From: Sphingomonas sp. JUb134
GTDB lineage: Bacteria; Pseudomonadota; Alphaproteobacteria; Sphingomonadales; Sphingomonadaceae
Reading direction: 5' to 3'
Length of the DNA: 64,000 bases
NCBI RefSeq assembly: GCF_004341505.2
Contig: NZ_SLYP02000001.1
Location: 3,000,501 to 3,064,500, forward strand
Positions 52,138 to 63,129 of this stretch are shown here, piece by piece. Position 1 is the first letter of the stretch. Every line of letters begins with the position of its first letter. The position numbers and the translations under genes were made by a program. The notes beneath the pieces are model-generated. The model worked only from the letters and a program-made list of their open reading frames with translations. It was not told the DNA's origin and made no database searches.

Positions 52138-53333
52138 CGCTGCCTGCCGCCGATTGGCAGGACCGGCCCGGGCTCGCCGCCCTTGCGGACGCGTTGGGCG
52201 GCGATCGCGGCGAAGCCCGCTTCGTGGGCGGCGTCGTCCGCGACACGCTGCTCGGCATCGCCGCCGCAGACCTGGACGTTGCCACCGCCCATGATCCGCA
52301 AACGGTTCTGGCGCGCCTGAAGGCCGCCGGCATTCGCGCCGTTCCCACCGGCCTTCAGCACGGCACCATCACCGCGGTGCTGGAAAGCGGCGCGGTGGAG
52401 GTCACCACCCTTCGCCGCGACGTGGCGACCGACGGACGACACGCCACCGTCGCCTTCACGGACGACTGGCGCGAGGACGCGGCGCGGCGGGATTTCACCA
52501 TGAACGCGCTCTATGCGGACATGCTCACCGGCCGGATCACCGACTATTTCGACGGCGTTGCCGATCTGCGCGCCGGCCGTGTGCGCTTCATCGGCGATCC
52601 GCTCCGCCGCATCGCCGAGGATCACCTGCGGATCCTGCGCTTCTTCCGCTTTCTCGCGCGCTTCGGCGACACGCCCGACCCGGAGGGTCTCGCCGCCTGT
52701 GTCGCGCGCGCGAACGACTTGATGGCGCTGTCTCGCGAGCGGGTCGCCGACGAGCTGCTCAAGCTGCTGGTGGCGCGCTCGGCCGTGGAGGTCGTCGGAT
52801 TGATGCAGGCACACGGCATCTTCGTGCCCGTCCTGCCGGAGATCGAATCGGCCAGCGTCGCCCGGCTCGCCCGCCTGGCGGCCCGGGAGCAGGCCTGTGG
52901 CGTCGCCCCAGACGCGATTCGCCGGCTGGTCGCGCTGATCCCTGCGGAGGCGCTCGAGTCCGTCGGCGCCCGGCTCAAGCTTTCCAACGCGCAGCGCAAG
53001 CGGCTGGCGCTGGCGGCAAGTGCCGAGGGGATGAGCTCCCCGCGCGCGCTCGCCTATCGCATCGGAACCGAAGGGGCGATCGACCGCCTGCTGCTGTCGG
53101 ACGATCCGGAAGCGGCGGGCGCCGTCGCCGACCTCCTCGACTGGGTCCGCCCGCAGTTTCCGTTGACCGGCGGCGCGCTGGTCGCGCGCGGCATCGGCAA
53201 GGGCCCGGACGTCGCCCGCGCCCTGCGGCGCATCGAGGATCAATGGATTGCGGAAGGCTTCCCGGACGCGGCGCGCGTCGAGGCGCTAACCGTGGCGGAA
53301 CTCGATCATCGGTTGCGCTCCAGCAGCAGTTGA
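52125..53333 (+). CDS. CCA-adding tRNA nucleotidyltransferase
   Basis: 402 residues. Class II nucleotidyltransferase: VGGVVRDTLLG, the catalytic DLDVATAH (DxD), RRDFTMNALY, and the nucleotide-choice segment with EDHLRILRFFRFLARFG. It builds or repairs the CCA end of tRNAs. GTG at 52125 has GGAGG seven bases upstream. The 3' end overlaps the convergent GGDEF-EAL gene by 28 bases. Confidence 0.94.
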   Translation: MDGLTLPAADWQDRPGLAALADALGGDRGEARFVGGVVRDTLLGIAAADLDVATAHDPQTVLARLKAAGIRAVPTGLQHGTITAVLESGAVEVTTLRRDVATDGRHATVAFTDDWREDAARRDFTMNALYADMLTGRITDYFDGVADLRAGRVRFIGDPLRRIAEDHLRILRFFRFLARFGDTPDPEGLAACVARANDLMALSRERVADELLKLLVARSAVEVVGLMQAHGIFVPVLPEIESASVARLARLAAREQACGVAPDAIRRLVALIPAEALESVGARLKLSNAQRKRLALAASAEGMSSPRALAYRIGTEGAIDRLLLSDDPEAAGAVADLLDWVRPQFPLTGGALVARGIGKGPDVARALRRIEDQWIAEGFPDAARVEALTVAELDHRLRSSSS

Positions 53334-54946
53334 TAGGCACGCTCGGCATCGACCGGGCGGGCATAGAGATAGCCCTGCCCATAGTCGCAGCCGAGCGCGC
53401 CCAGCGTCTGCTCCAGCGCCTCGGTCTCGATCCCCTCGGCGGTGGTGCGCATGCCCAGCGTCTGCGCGAGGCTGAGCACCGCGCGTACGATCGCCACCTT
53501 GTCGCGGTTCGCGAGCATCCCCGACACGAAGCTGCGATCGATCTTGAGCAGGTCGATCGGCAGGCTCTGGAGATAGCCCAGGTTCGAATAGCCGGTGCCG
53601 AAATCGTCCATGGCGATCGTGGTGCCGAGCGCCTTGAGCGCCCGAAGCGTCTCGGCGGTGGGGTCCCGGTCGCTGACGATCGCACTTTCGGTCAGCTCGA
53701 TCGTCAGCCGCCGCGGCGCCAAATTGTGCGCCGCAAGCGTGCGCTCCACCAGGGCGACCACATTGTCCCGCCGCAGCTGGACGGCGGAGAGGTTGACGGC
53801 GACCGTCAGTCCACAGCTCGCCCCGCTCACCCGGTCCCAGCCGGCGAGGGTGCGCATCGCCTCGTCCAGCGCCCACCGGCCCATGGGCACGATCAGTCCG
53901 GCTTCCTCGGCCACGGGAATGAACCGGGCGGGCGGGATCTCTTCCCCCGCCTCCGTCCGCCAGCGCGCCAGGGCTTCGAACGAGACGATCCTGCCCGTCG
54001 CAAGGTCGCAGATCGGCTGGTAGTGGAGGTGCAGATTGCCGGAGTCGATCGCCCGGCGCAGCTCGGTCTCGATCGAGAATTCGGCACGCATCACGTCCAG
54101 CGCCTCGGACCGGTACACCTCCGGAAGCCCCGTGCGCTTGGCACGCTTCGCTGCGAACTGCGCGTGGCGGACCATGTCCTCGTGATCCGCGGCCAGGCTC
54201 GCGCCCAGGGCGATCCCGATCGAGCAGCCGATGCGAACCTCGAAATCCGAAAGAGTGAACGGGATCGCCAGGGCGCCCCGAATCCGCTCCGCCACCTCGG
54301 TGGCGTCATCGCTGCGACTGACGCCCGACAGGAGGATCGCGAACTCGTCCCCGCCGGTCCGCGCCAGCACGTCCGGCTGGCGCAACGCCCCTTTCAGGCG
54401 GCGAGCGACCGAGATGAGCAGTTCGTCTCCGACGATGCCGCCCAGGCAGGCGTTGATGCGGCTGAACCGGTCGAGGTTGAGTGCGAGGACCGCGTATTGT
54501 TCGCGCCCGCCCTTCGCCAGCACCTCCTCCAGCCGATCCTCGAAGCCCGCGCGGTTGGGAAGTCCGGTGAGCGCGTCGATCGCCATCTCGCGCCGCAGGC
54601 TGTGCTCCGTCCGCTCCTCGGGCGTGCGGTCGATCAGCGACAGCAGGCAACGACGGGCACGCGCCCCGCTGCGCCGGGTGAGCACTACCCGATAGTAGCG
54701 CGCATCAACCGCTTGCCCGAGCGTCCATTCGAACACGTCCCGAAGCGCATCTCCCTCCAGGAACCGGTGGATGCGCGCCCGCATGTCGCTGCAGTCGAGC
54801 GCGCCCTTCGGCCCCGCCTCGGCATCGATCTGTCGGAAGCCGCTGTTGATCCGGGACAGGGTGACCTTGCCATCGCGAAGCGTCGCCACCGCCGCGGGCA
54901 TCGGCAGAACGTCCAGGAACGGCTCGGTCGCCAGGGATCGGCTCAT
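53306..54946 (-). CDS. GGDEF-EAL bifunctional c-di-GMP protein
   Basis: 546 residues. An N-terminal PAS-like region, then GGDEF with an intact signature GGDEF (RTGGDEFAIL, about residue 225), then EAL with FEALARW, VNLSAVQLR, ELTESAI, DDFGTGYSNL, LKIDRSF, and TAEGIETEA all intact. Both making and breaking of c-di-GMP are possible. ATG at 54946 has GGAG upstream. The other GGDEF-EAL protein in the window (17-18.6 kb) lacks several of these residues. Confidence 0.93.
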   Translation of the reverse strand: MSRSLATEPFLDVLPMPAAVATLRDGKVTLSRINSGFRQIDAEAGPKGALDCSDMRARIHRFLEGDALRDVFEWTLGQAVDARYYRVVLTRRSGARARRCLLSLIDRTPEERTEHSLRREMAIDALTGLPNRAGFEDRLEEVLAKGGREQYAVLALNLDRFSRINACLGGIVGDELLISVARRLKGALRQPDVLARTGGDEFAILLSGVSRSDDATEVAERIRGALAIPFTLSDFEVRIGCSIGIALGASLAADHEDMVRHAQFAAKRAKRTGLPEVYRSEALDVMRAEFSIETELRRAIDSGNLHLHYQPICDLATGRIVSFEALARWRTEAGEEIPPARFIPVAEEAGLIVPMGRWALDEAMRTLAGWDRVSGASCGLTVAVNLSAVQLRRDNVVALVERTLAAHNLAPRRLTIELTESAIVSDRDPTAETLRALKALGTTIAMDDFGTGYSNLGYLQSLPIDLLKIDRSFVSGMLANRDKVAIVRAVLSLAQTLGMRTTAEGIETEALEQTLGALGCDYGQGYLYARPVDAERAYQLLLERNR

Positions 54947-55068
54947 GTCCTCTCCGGAAGGACCCGGGTTTCCGGCATCCTCGTGTGCGCTAGATCGCCG
55001 TTGCGAAAGCAGTACCATCCACTTCGGATTAGGTCCGGTGCGTTAATGCTGCGTTTCGAACGATCGTC

Positions 55069-57318
55069 TCAGTCGAAGCGGTTGTCGCGCGGGAATCCGG
55101 TCGGCGGCATGCGCCCCGCAGCACCGCGCGCGGCGCGCCACGGGCTCAGGTCCGCCTCGGTGCGCACCCGGCCGGTCTCGCCACCCATCGTCCAGCTGAG
55201 CCCGTCCGCGAAGCGCAAGGTGCGCACGTCGGACAGGCCTCCGTCGCGGAAGCGCTGGAGTTGCACGCCCTGCCCGCGCGCGAGTTCGGCCACTTCCGCA
55301 AGCGGGAACACCACCAGCTTCCGATTGTCGCCGATCGCCGCGACATAATCGTCCTCGGGCGCAATCGGTCGGATGACGCGCAAGCGCGCACCCGGGCGGG
55401 GCGTCATCACCTGCTTCCCCTTGCGGGTTTCGGCGATCACGTCGGCGATCCGGACGATGAAACCGCGCCCGTCGCTCGCCGCCAGCAGCAACCGATCCGA
55501 CTGCGCCGCCCGCAGGAAGCCCGCGATCTCGGCATCGCCGTCCATGTCCACCATCGCGCGCACCGGCTCGCCGAAACCGCGCCCGCCCGGCAGCTTGTCG
55601 GCGCCGAGCGTGTAGAAGCGGCCCGCATCGGTCGCGAGCAGCAGCTTGTCCGTGGTGTGCGCGTGGAACGCGAACAGAGGGCCGTCGCCTTCCTTGAACT
55701 TCAGCGTCTCGGCCGCCGCCAGGTCGTTGTGCCCCTTGAGCGCGCGGATCCAGCCGCGCCGCGACAGCACGACGGTGATCGGCTCGCGCTCGATCATCGC
55801 CTCTAGCGGGATTTCGCGCGCGGGCGCCGCCTCTTCCACGCTGGTGCGGCGCTTGCCGAGCGCGGTCTCCGGGCCATAGCGATCGCGCAGCTTCGCCATG
55901 TCGCGCTTCAGCCGCGTGCGCTGGCGCGCCTCGGAGCCGAGCAGCAGCGTCAGCTCCGCCTTTTCCTTCTCCAGCTCGCCGCGTTCGCGCCGAAGCTCCA
56001 TCTCCTCGAGCCGGCGCAGCGAGCGCAGCCGCATGTTCAGGATCGCCTCGGCCTGGCGGTCGGTGAGCTGGAACTCGGCCATCATCACCGCCTTCGGCTC
56101 GTCCTCGGTGCGGATGATCTCGATCACCCGGTCAAGGTTGAGGAAGGCGATGATATATCCGTCGAGCAGTTCCAGCCGGTCGGCGATCTTGGCCAGGCGA
56201 TGTTCGGAGCGGCGGCGCAGCACCACGAACTGGTGGTCGACCCACGCCCGGAGCACCTCGCGCAAGCTCATCACCCGCGGCGTGCGCGTCGCGTCGAGCA
56301 CGTTGAGGTTCAGCGGCACGCGCGTTTCCAGGTCGGTGAGCCGGAACAGCCCGTCCATCAGCGTCGCGGGGTCCACCGTGCGGCTGCGCGGCTCCAGCAC
56401 GATGCGGATCTCGGCGTCCGACTCGTCGCGGATGTCACTGAGGATCGGCAGCTTCTTGTCGTTGATGAGGGTCGCGACCTGCTCGATCAGCTTGCCTTTG
56501 GCGACGCCGTACGGGACCTCGGTCACGACGATGCGGAAGCCACCGCCCTTCTCGCGCTCCACGTCCCAGCGCGCGCGCACGCGAAAGCCGCCGCGGCCGG
56601 TCGCATAGGCCTCGGCAATGGCGGCAGGGGGATCGACGACGATGCCGCCGGTCGGGAAGTCCGGTCCCTTCACATGCGCCAGCACCGCCGCGTCGTCCGC
56701 CTCCGGCTGGTCGATCAGCATGGCGGCCGCGTCGAACAGCTCGGCGGCGTTGTGCGGCGGGATGGACGTCGCCATGCCGACCGCAATGCCGGCAGCGCCA
56801 TTGGCGAGCAGGTTCGGGAACAGCCCGGGGAACAGCTCCGGCTCCTGCTCCTCGCCATTATAGGTGGGGCGGAAATCGACCGCGTCCTCGTCCAGGCCCG
56901 CCATGAGGTCGATCGCGACCTGGGTCAGCCGCGCCTCGGTATAGCGATAGGCAGCGGCATTATCGCCGTCGATGTTGCCGAAGTTGCCCTGCCCGTCGAC
57001 CAGCGGATAGCGGAGCGCGAAGTCCTGCGCGAGGCGGACCATCGCGTCATAGACCGACTGGTCGCCGTGCGGGTGGTATTTGCCGATGACGTCGCCAACG
57101 ACGCGCGCGCACTTCTTGTACCCCGCCGCCGGGTCCAGCCGCAGAAGCCGCATCGCCCACAGCAGCCGGCGGTGCACCGGCTTCAGCCCGTCGCGGAGAT
57201 CGGGCAGCGAGCGCGCGGTGATGGTGGAGAGCGCATAGACGAGGTAGCGCTCGGACAGGGCACTGTCGAACGGTGCATCGACGATCGCGTCGAACGGGTC
57301 CTTGAAGTCGGTCGCCAT
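55069..57318 (-). CDS. parC: DNA topoisomerase IV subunit A
   Basis: 749 residues. Cuts and rejoins DNA to unlink sister chromosomes. The N-terminus [51 protein letters not shown], and the catalytic Tyr in [10 protein letters not shown] are clear. A C-terminal beta-pinwheel domain (from about residue 490) has [15 protein letters not shown] and later repeats. The separately named gyrA has a longer C-terminus; size and repeats favour ParC. ATG at 57318. Confidence 0.95.
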   Translation of the reverse strand: MATDFKDPFDAIVDAPFDSALSERYLVYALSTITARSLPDLRDGLKPVHRRLLWAMRLLRLDPAAGYKKCARVVGDVIGKYHPHGDQSVYDAMVRLAQDFALRYPLVDGQGNFGNIDGDNAAAYRYTEARLTQVAIDLMAGLDEDAVDFRPTYNGEEQEPELFPGLFPNLLANGAAGIAVGMATSIPPHNAAELFDAAAMLIDQPEADDAAVLAHVKGPDFPTGGIVVDPPAAIAEAYATGRGGFRVRARWDVEREKGGGFRIVVTEVPYGVAKGKLIEQVATLINDKKLPILSDIRDESDAEIRIVLEPRSRTVDPATLMDGLFRLTDLETRVPLNLNVLDATRTPRVMSLREVLRAWVDHQFVVLRRRSEHRLAKIADRLELLDGYIIAFLNLDRVIEIIRTEDEPKAVMMAEFQLTDRQAEAILNMRLRSLRRLEEMELRRERGELEKEKAELTLLLGSEARQRTRLKRDMAKLRDRYGPETALGKRRTSVEEAAPAREIPLEAMIEREPITVVLSRRGWIRALKGHNDLAAAETLKFKEGDGPLFAFHAHTTDKLLLATDAGRFYTLGADKLPGGRGFGEPVRAMVDMDGDAEIAGFLRAAQSDRLLLAASDGRGFIVRIADVIAETRKGKQVMTPRPGARLRVIRPIAPEDDYVAAIGDNRKLVVFPLAEVAELARGQGVQLQRFRDGGLSDVRTLRFADGLSWTMGGETGRVRTEADLSPWRAARGAAGRMPPTGFPRDNRFD

Positions 57319-57523
57319 CGCCACCGCGGATAGCAGGCGCGCCCCTTGTTCCACAACCGTTCCGTGTGCCCGCCCCCGCTTTCGGCAGACCGCGCTCGTC
57401 CGCGTCGAGACGCACGCCTGATTGCGACGCCCGGCCCTCTTCGCTATAGGCGCCGCCATCCCGCCCCGGCAGCACGCAAGCGCGCGCGCTTCCGGGGCCG
57501 ATCGTTTTGGAAGGGTTCCGCAC

Positions 57524-58303
57524 ATGGCTCGCCGCCGCCAGATCTACGAGGGCAAGGCCAAGATCCTGTACGAGGGCCCCGAGCCCGGCACGTTGATCCA
57601 GTATTTCAAGGACGACGCGACCGCGTTCAACGCCCAGAAGAAGGGCACGATCAACGGCAAGGGCGTGCTCAACAACCGCATCTCCGAGCACATCTTCACG
57701 CTGCTCGGCCAGATCGGGGTGCCCACGCACTTCATCCGCCGCCTCAACATGCGCGAGCAGCTGATCCGCCAGGTCGAGATCGTTCCGATCGAGGTCGTGG
57801 TGCGCAATGTGGTCGCCGGCTCGCTGTCGAAGCGCCTGGGCATCGAGGAGGGGCAGCAGCTGCCCCGCACGATCGTCGAATATTACTACAAGGACGATGC
57901 GCTCGGCGACCCGATGGTCACCGACGAGCATATCCTGGCGTTCGGCTGGGCCGCGCAGGACGAGCTGCACGACATGGCCGACATGGCGATTCGCGTGAAC
58001 GACTTCCTGGCTGGCCTGTTTGCGGGCATCGGCATCCGCCTGGTCGACTTCAAGCTCGAGTTCGGCCGGATCTGGGAAAACGACTTCAGCCGCATCATCC
58101 TGGCCGACGAGATCAGCCCCGATGGCTGCCGCCTCTGGGACATGGCCACCAACGAGAAGCTCGACAAGGATCGCTTCCGCCGCGACCTGGGCGGAGAGGT
58201 CGAGGCCTATCAGGAAGTGGCCCGCCGGCTGGGCCTGCTGCCCGAGGGCGGCGACACCGCCGTGCTCGACATGGAAACCCATCGCAAGAAGCGCGGCCGC
58301 TAA
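57524..58303 (+). CDS. purC: SAICAR synthetase
   Basis: 259 residues. Joins aspartate to CAIR in purine synthesis. Motifs: [48 protein letters not shown] and [11 protein letters not shown] at 57524. The 205 bases upstream are shared with divergent parC and should contain both promoters. Next come purS and purQ, 87 bases downstream. Confidence 0.97.
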   Translation: MARRRQIYEGKAKILYEGPEPGTLIQYFKDDATAFNAQKKGTINGKGVLNNRISEHIFTLLGQIGVPTHFIRRLNMREQLIRQVEIVPIEVVVRNVVAGSLSKRLGIEEGQQLPRTIVEYYYKDDALGDPMVTDEHILAFGWAAQDELHDMADMAIRVNDFLAGLFAGIGIRLVDFKLEFGRIWENDFSRIILADEISPDGCRLWDMATNEKLDKDRFRRDLGGEVEAYQEVARRLGLLPEGGDTAVLDMETHRKKRGR

Positions 58304-58390
58304 GCCGTTCCGGCTCCGGCAGCGCTTGCCTGGCAGGCGCACCGGGGCCATAGCCGCCGCCATTACCTTCCACGCACTGCCCGAGGTCCC

Positions 58391-58633
58391 ATGAAACTCC
58401 GCATCGTCGTGACGCTCAAGAACGGGGTGCTCGACCCGCAGGGCAAGGCCATCCAGCACGCGCTGGGGTCGCTCGGCTTCCAAGGCGTCGCCGACGCCCG
58501 CGTCGGCAAGCTGATCGAGCTCGACGTCGCCGACGACACCAGCGACGAGGCGATCGACCAGATGTGCCGCAAGCTGCTCGCCAACACGGTGATCGAGAAC
58601 TACCGCATCGAGCGCCAGGACAGCGTCGCGTGA
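58391..58633 (+). CDS. purS: Phosphoribosylformylglycinamidine synthase subunit PurS
   Basis: 80 residues, the small subunit bridging PurL and PurQ. The sequence [21 protein letters not shown]...[14 protein letters not shown] is characteristic. ATG at 58391. The stop overlaps the purQ start. Confidence 0.95.
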   Translation: MKLRIVVTLKNGVLDPQGKAIQHALGSLGFQGVADARVGKLIELDVADDTSDEAIDQMCRKLLANTVIENYRIERQDSVA

Positions 58634-59295
58634 AGACCGCAGTCGTCGTCTTCCCGGGCTCGAACTGCGATCGCGACATCGCGGTGGCGCTCGAACAGGT
58701 GACCGGCCAGGCGCCGGTGATGGTGTGGCACGGCGACACCGATCTGCCGGACGGCATCGGTCTGGTCGCGGTCCCCGGCGGCTTCTCCTACGGCGATTAC
58801 CTGCGCTCGGGCGCGATCGCCGCGCGCTCGCCGGTGATGCGCGCGGTGGTTGCAGCCGCGGGCCGCGGCCTGCCGGTGCTGGGCATCTGCAACGGTTTCC
58901 AGATCCTCACCGAAACCGGCCTGCTGCCGGGCGCGCTGATGCGGAACGCGCGGCTGAACTTCGTCTGCCGCGATGCGCCGCTGACGGTGGCCAACGCCAC
59001 CTCGCGCTTCACCCGCGGCTATAGCGAAGGCGAAACGGTGACGATCCCGGTCGCCCACCACGACGGCAACTATTTCGCCGACGACGAGACGCTCGATCGC
59101 CTGGAGGGCGAAGGCCAGGTCGCGTTCCGCTATGCGGGCGTCGTCAACGGCTCGGCCCGCGATATCGCCGGCGTGCTCAACGCGCAGGGCAACGTGCTCG
59201 GCATGATGCCGCACCCCGAGCGCCGCATCGAAGCCGCGCACGGCGGCACCGATGGCCGTCGCCTGTTCGAGGGACTGGTCGAAGCGCTCGCCTGA
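58630..59295 (+). CDS. purQ: Phosphoribosylformylglycinamidine synthase subunit PurQ
   Basis: 221 residues, a class I glutamine amidotransferase feeding ammonia to Pur[18 protein letters not shown] at the start, the nucleophile Cys in GICNGFQIL, and His-Glu in HPERR near the end. GTG at 58630 forms GTGA with the purS stop. purL is not in the window. Confidence 0.97.
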   Translation: MKTAVVVFPGSNCDRDIAVALEQVTGQAPVMVWHGDTDLPDGIGLVAVPGGFSYGDYLRSGAIAARSPVMRAVVAAAGRGLPVLGICNGFQILTETGLLPGALMRNARLNFVCRDAPLTVANATSRFTRGYSEGETVTIPVAHHDGNYFADDETLDRLEGEGQVAFRYAGVVNGSARDIAGVLNAQGNVLGMMPHPERRIEAAHGGTDGRRLFEGLVEALA

Positions 59296-59311
59296 GCGGG
59301 CGCTTCTCCCC

Positions 59312-60034
59312 TCACGCCTTCAGCCGGAACGGCGAGAAGTCCGTGCCCCGGTCGAACACGTCCACGCCCTCTGCGCGCTTGAGCCGGTTCACCACCGCAT
59401 AGGTGACCGGCGTCAGCACCACTTCCCAGCCGACCTTGAGCGCCCAGTTGGTCGCCATCACCGTCAGCACCTGCGACGTCGGCCACACGCCCAGGAACGC
59501 GGCCGGATAGAAGATCAGGCTATCCGCCCCTTCCCCCACGATCGTCGATCCGATGGTGCGCGCCCACAGCATCCGCCCCTCGGTCAGCAGCTTCATCTTC
59601 GCCATCACATAGGCGTTGACCAGTTCGCCGACCCAGAAGGCCGCGACCGAGGCGAAGACGATGCGCGGCACCTGGCCGAACACCGCCTCATAGGCGCGCT
59701 GCCCCTCCCAGCCGGGCGCCGGCGGCAGCGCCACCACCACCGCCGACATCAGCGCCATGAACAGCACCGCGGCAAAGCCCGCCCACACGCACCGGCGTGC
59801 CCGCGCAAAGCCATAGACCTCGGTCAGCACGTCGCCGAGCACGTAGGAAATCGGGAAGAACAGGATGCCCGCGCCGAACACGAAGCCGCCGAGCGGCCCT
59901 TCCCCGCCGATCGTCGCGACCTTGCCCGCCCCCAGCACGTTCGAGAGCAGCAGGATGGCGACAAAGGCGGCCATCGCGAAGTCGTAAAAGCGGAAACCGG
60001 ACACGCTGCGCGCGTCCGCGGGTGCCGGCGTCAT
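59312..60034 (-). CDS. Queuosine precursor transporter (YhhQ family)
   Basis: 240 residues with about six membrane helices. The family pattern is visible: FVAILLLSNVLGAGKVATIGG and PISYVLGDVLTEVYGFARARR, then WVGELVNAYVMAKMKLLTEG. Likely takes up preQ0/preQ1 for queuosine tRNA modification. ATG at 60034. Ends 16 bases from the convergent purQ stop. Confidence 0.9.
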   Translation of the reverse strand: MTPAPADARSVSGFRFYDFAMAAFVAILLLSNVLGAGKVATIGGEGPLGGFVFGAGILFFPISYVLGDVLTEVYGFARARRCVWAGFAAVLFMALMSAVVVALPPAPGWEGQRAYEAVFGQVPRIVFASVAAFWVGELVNAYVMAKMKLLTEGRMLWARTIGSTIVGEGADSLIFYPAAFLGVWPTSQVLTVMATNWALKVGWEVVLTPVTYAVVNRLKRAEGVDVFDRGTDFSPFRLKA

Positions 60035-60119
60035 GCTCCCCCTCTCTCCAGAAACGGGATGGCGCGGTTATGAGGATGGTTCCGCTTCGGCGCAATGCGC
60101 GCTAACGGAACGCGTGCGT

Positions 60120-60196
60120 GCGCCCGTAGCTCAGTTGGATAGAGCACGAGCCTTCTAAGCTTGGGGCCGCTGGTTCGAATCCAGCCGGGCGCACCA
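60120..60196 (+). tRNA. tRNA-Arg (anticodon TCT)
   Basis: A full cloverleaf of 77 bases with encoded CCA. The acceptor GCGCCCG (60120-60126) pairs with CGGGCGC (60186-60192), and the D arm region is AGCTCAGTTGGATAGAGC. The anticodon stem CGAGC/GCTTG (one G-T pair) carries loop CTTCTAA with TCT at 60154-60156, and GGTTCGAATCC is the T arm. Reads AGA/AGG codons. Confidence 0.97.
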
Positions 60197-60207
60197 ACGA
60201 CTCCCCC

Positions 60208-60792
60208 TCAGCGCAGCGCGACGGCCTGGCCGGCGAAATCCTCGGCCAGCACCTGTTCGATCGGGCGCGCGATCCCGCGGGTCAGCGCCTGCGGCACGGT
60301 CACGCGAAAGCCGCGCTCCACCAGTCCGTCAATCGCCCAGCGCACGCAATAGTCGGCAGCCACCCCGATCACCACCGCGTCCTCCACGCCCCGCGCCCGC
60401 AGGTCCCGGAAGAACGCGTCCCGGTCCGCGGACACGCCCTCGCGCACCGGCTCCACGCGAAGACCCGGCTCCTCCCACATGGCGAACACGCCCTTTTCCA
60501 GCCGGTAGGTCGGGATCGCCGGATCCACCACCTCGGGATCGAGCACATTCTGCCAGCCCGGCGTCTCGCGCACGCAGTGGATCGGGAACTGCTGCGCCTC
60601 GGGCAAGCCCGGATAGGTGTCGGCGAAGTGGGTATCGAAGGTGAAGAGCACCGCAGCGGTCTCCTCGGGCGCAAGCGAGGCCAGCCACTCGGCCATGGGT
60701 GCCGCCAAGGCATCTGCGCCCGCAACGGCCAGGGCGCCGTCCGGGTTCATGAAATCCGCCTGGGTGTCGACCACCACCACGACTTTCTTCAC
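60208..60792 (-). CDS. pncA: Nicotinamidase-like cysteine hydrolase
   Basis: 194 residues. Asp of the catalytic triad in VVDTQADF, metal ligands in FDTHFADTYPG, and the active Cys in GVAADYCVRWA; a Lys comes in YRLEKGVF. It turns nicotinamide to nicotinate for NAD salvage. GTG at 60792 follows GAGGAGAAGG. An isochorismatase-type relative is the alternative, but the metal site favours nicotinamidase. Confidence 0.9.
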   Translation of the reverse strand: MKKVVVVVDTQADFMNPDGALAVAGADALAAPMAEWLASLAPEETAAVLFTFDTHFADTYPGLPEAQQFPIHCVRETPGWQNVLDPEVVDPAIPTYRLEKGVFAMWEEPGLRVEPVREGVSADRDAFFRDLRARGVEDAVVIGVAADYCVRWAIDGLVERGFRVTVPQALTRGIARPIEQVLAEDFAGQAVALR

Positions 60793-60848
60793 GGCCTTCT
60801 CCTCACGCGTGGGTGTCGCGCACGCCCTCGTCCGGCAGCGTCGGCGGG

Positions 60849-61913
60849 TCAATCCCCGCGCGCCGCGGCTTCGCGGTCGAGCAGCACGCGCTTGCGGTCC
60901 GTGCCCCAGCGATAGCCCGACAGGGCGCCGTCGCTGCGAAGCACACGATGGCACGGGATCGCCAACGCGTGCGCGTTGGCGGCACAGGCACCCGCGACCG
61001 CGCGCACCGCCTCGGGTGCGCCGATCCGCTTCGCGATCTCCGAATAGCTCGCGGTCGCCCCCGCCGGGATCGCGCGCAGTTCCTCCCACACCCGCCGTCG
61101 AAAAGCGGTGCCGCGGATGTCGAGCGGCAGATCCAGCGTGGCGGCAGGAGCCTCCACGAACGCCACCACCTGCGACACCATCGCGGCAAAATCGTCGCCG
61201 CCCGGCTCCAGTTGCGCGTTGGCGAAGCGACGGCGAAGGTCTGCCACCAGCGCATCGGCATCGTCGCCCAGGAGCAGCGCCGCGATTCCTGCGGCGCTCG
61301 CGGCGACCAACAGATGGCCGAGGCTCGTCGGCGCGACGGCGAAGCGCAGGGTCTCGGCCGCGCCACCCTGGCGATAAACACCGGGCTTCATCCCCAGCAC
61401 CGCGTCCGCCTCGGCATAGAAGCGGCCGCTCGAACCATAGCCGGCGGCGTGGATCGCCTCGGTGACACCGGCGCCCGCTTCCAGCGCCGCCCGTACCCGC
61501 CCGGCACGGTGCTCCGCGGCATAGGCGCGGGGCGTGACGCCCGTCACCGCCTTGAAGCGGCGCTGGAAGTGGCTCGGGCTCATCTCGGCTGCGGCGGCGA
61601 GTGCCTCAAGCGTCGGCATGGTCTCGGCCATCTCAATCCTGCGGCACGCCGCTGCGATCTGGTCGAGGCCGGCCGTGCGCATGCCGTCCGCATCGGGCCG
61701 GCACCGCAGGCAGGCCCGAGCGCCCGTCCGGCGCGCGTCCGCGAGCGTCGCGTGGATCGTCACATTCTCAGGATTGGCGGTGCGCGAGGGGCAGGACGGC
61801 CGGCAGTACACGCCCGTCGTCGCCACCGAGTACCAGAACTGCCCGTCCGCGGCCGCGTCGCGGGCAACGATCCGGGCCCAGCGCGGGTCTTGTGCAACAT
61901 GCTGCTGTGTCAT
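60849..61913 (-). CDS. ada: Bifunctional DNA repair/activator protein Ada
   Basis: 354 residues. Domains in order: Ada zinc/methyl-acceptor domain with four Cys (TGVYCRPSCPSR and RACLRCRPD), an AraC-type helix-turn-helix (about 95-185), and an O6-alkylguanine transferase domain with the active PCHRV (AIPCHRVLRSDG). It takes methyl groups from damaged DNA and becomes a transcription activator. ATG at 61913 has a strong AGGAGG upstream. Divergent from the next gene. Confidence 0.95.
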   Translation of the reverse strand: MTQQHVAQDPRWARIVARDAAADGQFWYSVATTGVYCRPSCPSRTANPENVTIHATLADARRTGARACLRCRPDADGMRTAGLDQIAAACRRIEMAETMPTLEALAAAAEMSPSHFQRRFKAVTGVTPRAYAAEHRAGRVRAALEAGAGVTEAIHAAGYGSSGRFYAEADAVLGMKPGVYRQGGAAETLRFAVAPTSLGHLLVAASAAGIAALLLGDDADALVADLRRRFANAQLEPGGDDFAAMVSQVVAFVEAPAATLDLPLDIRGTAFRRRVWEELRAIPAGATASYSEIAKRIGAPEAVRAVAGACAANAHALAIPCHRVLRSDGALSGYRWGTDRKRVLLDREAAARGD

Positions 61914-62039
61914 CGCGACCTCCTGCCCCACGCCTGCCTCATGCCGCAGCGCGACACACTCCGTTCCTTGCGCTTCAATCCAAGATAGTGGCACCGACCA
62001 GGAGCACCAACACGCATCGCCGCGAAAGGAACATCCACC

Positions 62040-63074
62040 ATGCTGAACGTCGGGCTGATCGGTTTCGGGCTTGCGGGGCGCGCGTTTCATGCGCCGCTGA
62101 TCGCCGCCACCCCCGCCCTCCGCCTCGCCGCAGTCGTCACGTCGCGTGCGCAGGAAGTGGCAGCGCTGTATCCGGAGGCTCGTGCCGTGGCCTCCGTCGA
62201 CGCCCTGCTCGCGGACCCTGCGATCGATCTGGTGGTGGTGGCGACGCCGAATGACACTCATGCGCCGCTCGCCCGCGCCGCGCTGGAGGCCGGCAAGCAT
62301 GTCGTCGTGGACAAGCCCTTTGCCCTCAGCGTCGAGGATGCGCGCGAACTTGCCGTGCTTGCCGTGACGCACGCGCGGATGCTCACCGTCTTCCACAACC
62401 GGCGCTGGGACACGGACTTCCGCACGGTCGAGCATCTGCTGCGCGACGGCACGCTCGGCGAGGTGCACCTCGCAGAACTGCGCTGGGACCGTTTCCGTCC
62501 CGCCATCAAGCAAGGCTGGCGCGAGACCCCGCACGCCGGCGCAGGATTGTTGGCCGACCTCGGCCCGCACCTCATCGACCAGGCGATCCGCCTGTTCGGC
62601 GTGCCGGAGGCGGTGTCGGCGGACATCGCGATCCAGCGGGAGGCGGCGCAGGTGGACGACTATTTCGAGCTGACGCTCCACTATGGAAGCCGCCGGGTGA
62701 TCCTGGGCGCCGCCTCTCTGGTCGCGGCCCCCCGCCCCCGCTTTGCGTTGCACGGAACGCTCGGCAGCTTCGTGAAATACGGCATCGATCCGCAGGAGCC
62801 GGTGCTGCGCGCGGGCGGAACCCCGTCCGACCCCGGCTATGGAGTCGAGCCGGAATCCGCCTGGGGAACGCTTTTCGACGGCGAGGCCGGGGAGCGTCGC
62901 CTGCGCAGTGCTGCCGGGATTTGGCCGCGCTTCTATGAACAGGCCGCGGCCGCCATCGTCGAGGGCAGCGCTCCGCCCGTCGAGCCGGAGGATGCCATCG
63001 CGGGTCTCGAATTGCTCGAACTCGCCCGGCAATCCGCATGCGAAGGACGTCGACTTCGCTTCCCCAGGCGCTGA
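62040..63074 (+). CDS. Gfo/Idh/MocA-family oxidoreductase
   Basis: 344 residues. N-terminal NAD(P) fold with GLIGFGLAGRAFHAPLIA, the family Lys in HVVVDKPFALS (usually EKP), and a C-terminal alpha/beta domain. FHNRRWDTDFRTVEHLL and LLADLGPHLIDQAI follow the YdgJ-type pattern. Acts on a sugar or sugar alcohol, unknown here. ATG at 62040. Confidence 0.9.
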   Translation: MLNVGLIGFGLAGRAFHAPLIAATPALRLAAVVTSRAQEVAALYPEARAVASVDALLADPAIDLVVVATPNDTHAPLARAALEAGKHVVVDKPFALSVEDARELAVLAVTHARMLTVFHNRRWDTDFRTVEHLLRDGTLGEVHLAELRWDRFRPAIKQGWRETPHAGAGLLADLGPHLIDQAIRLFGVPEAVSADIAIQREAAQVDDYFELTLHYGSRRVILGAASLVAAPRPRFALHGTLGSFVKYGIDPQEPVLRAGGTPSDPGYGVEPESAWGTLFDGEAGERRLRSAAGIWPRFYEQAAAAIVEGSAPPVEPEDAIAGLELLELARQSACEGRRLRFPRR

Positions 63075-63129
63075 TCCGAATATTTTTATCGCGGCATCCG
63101 CAACGTCCCCGATGTCTTGCCACCATTGC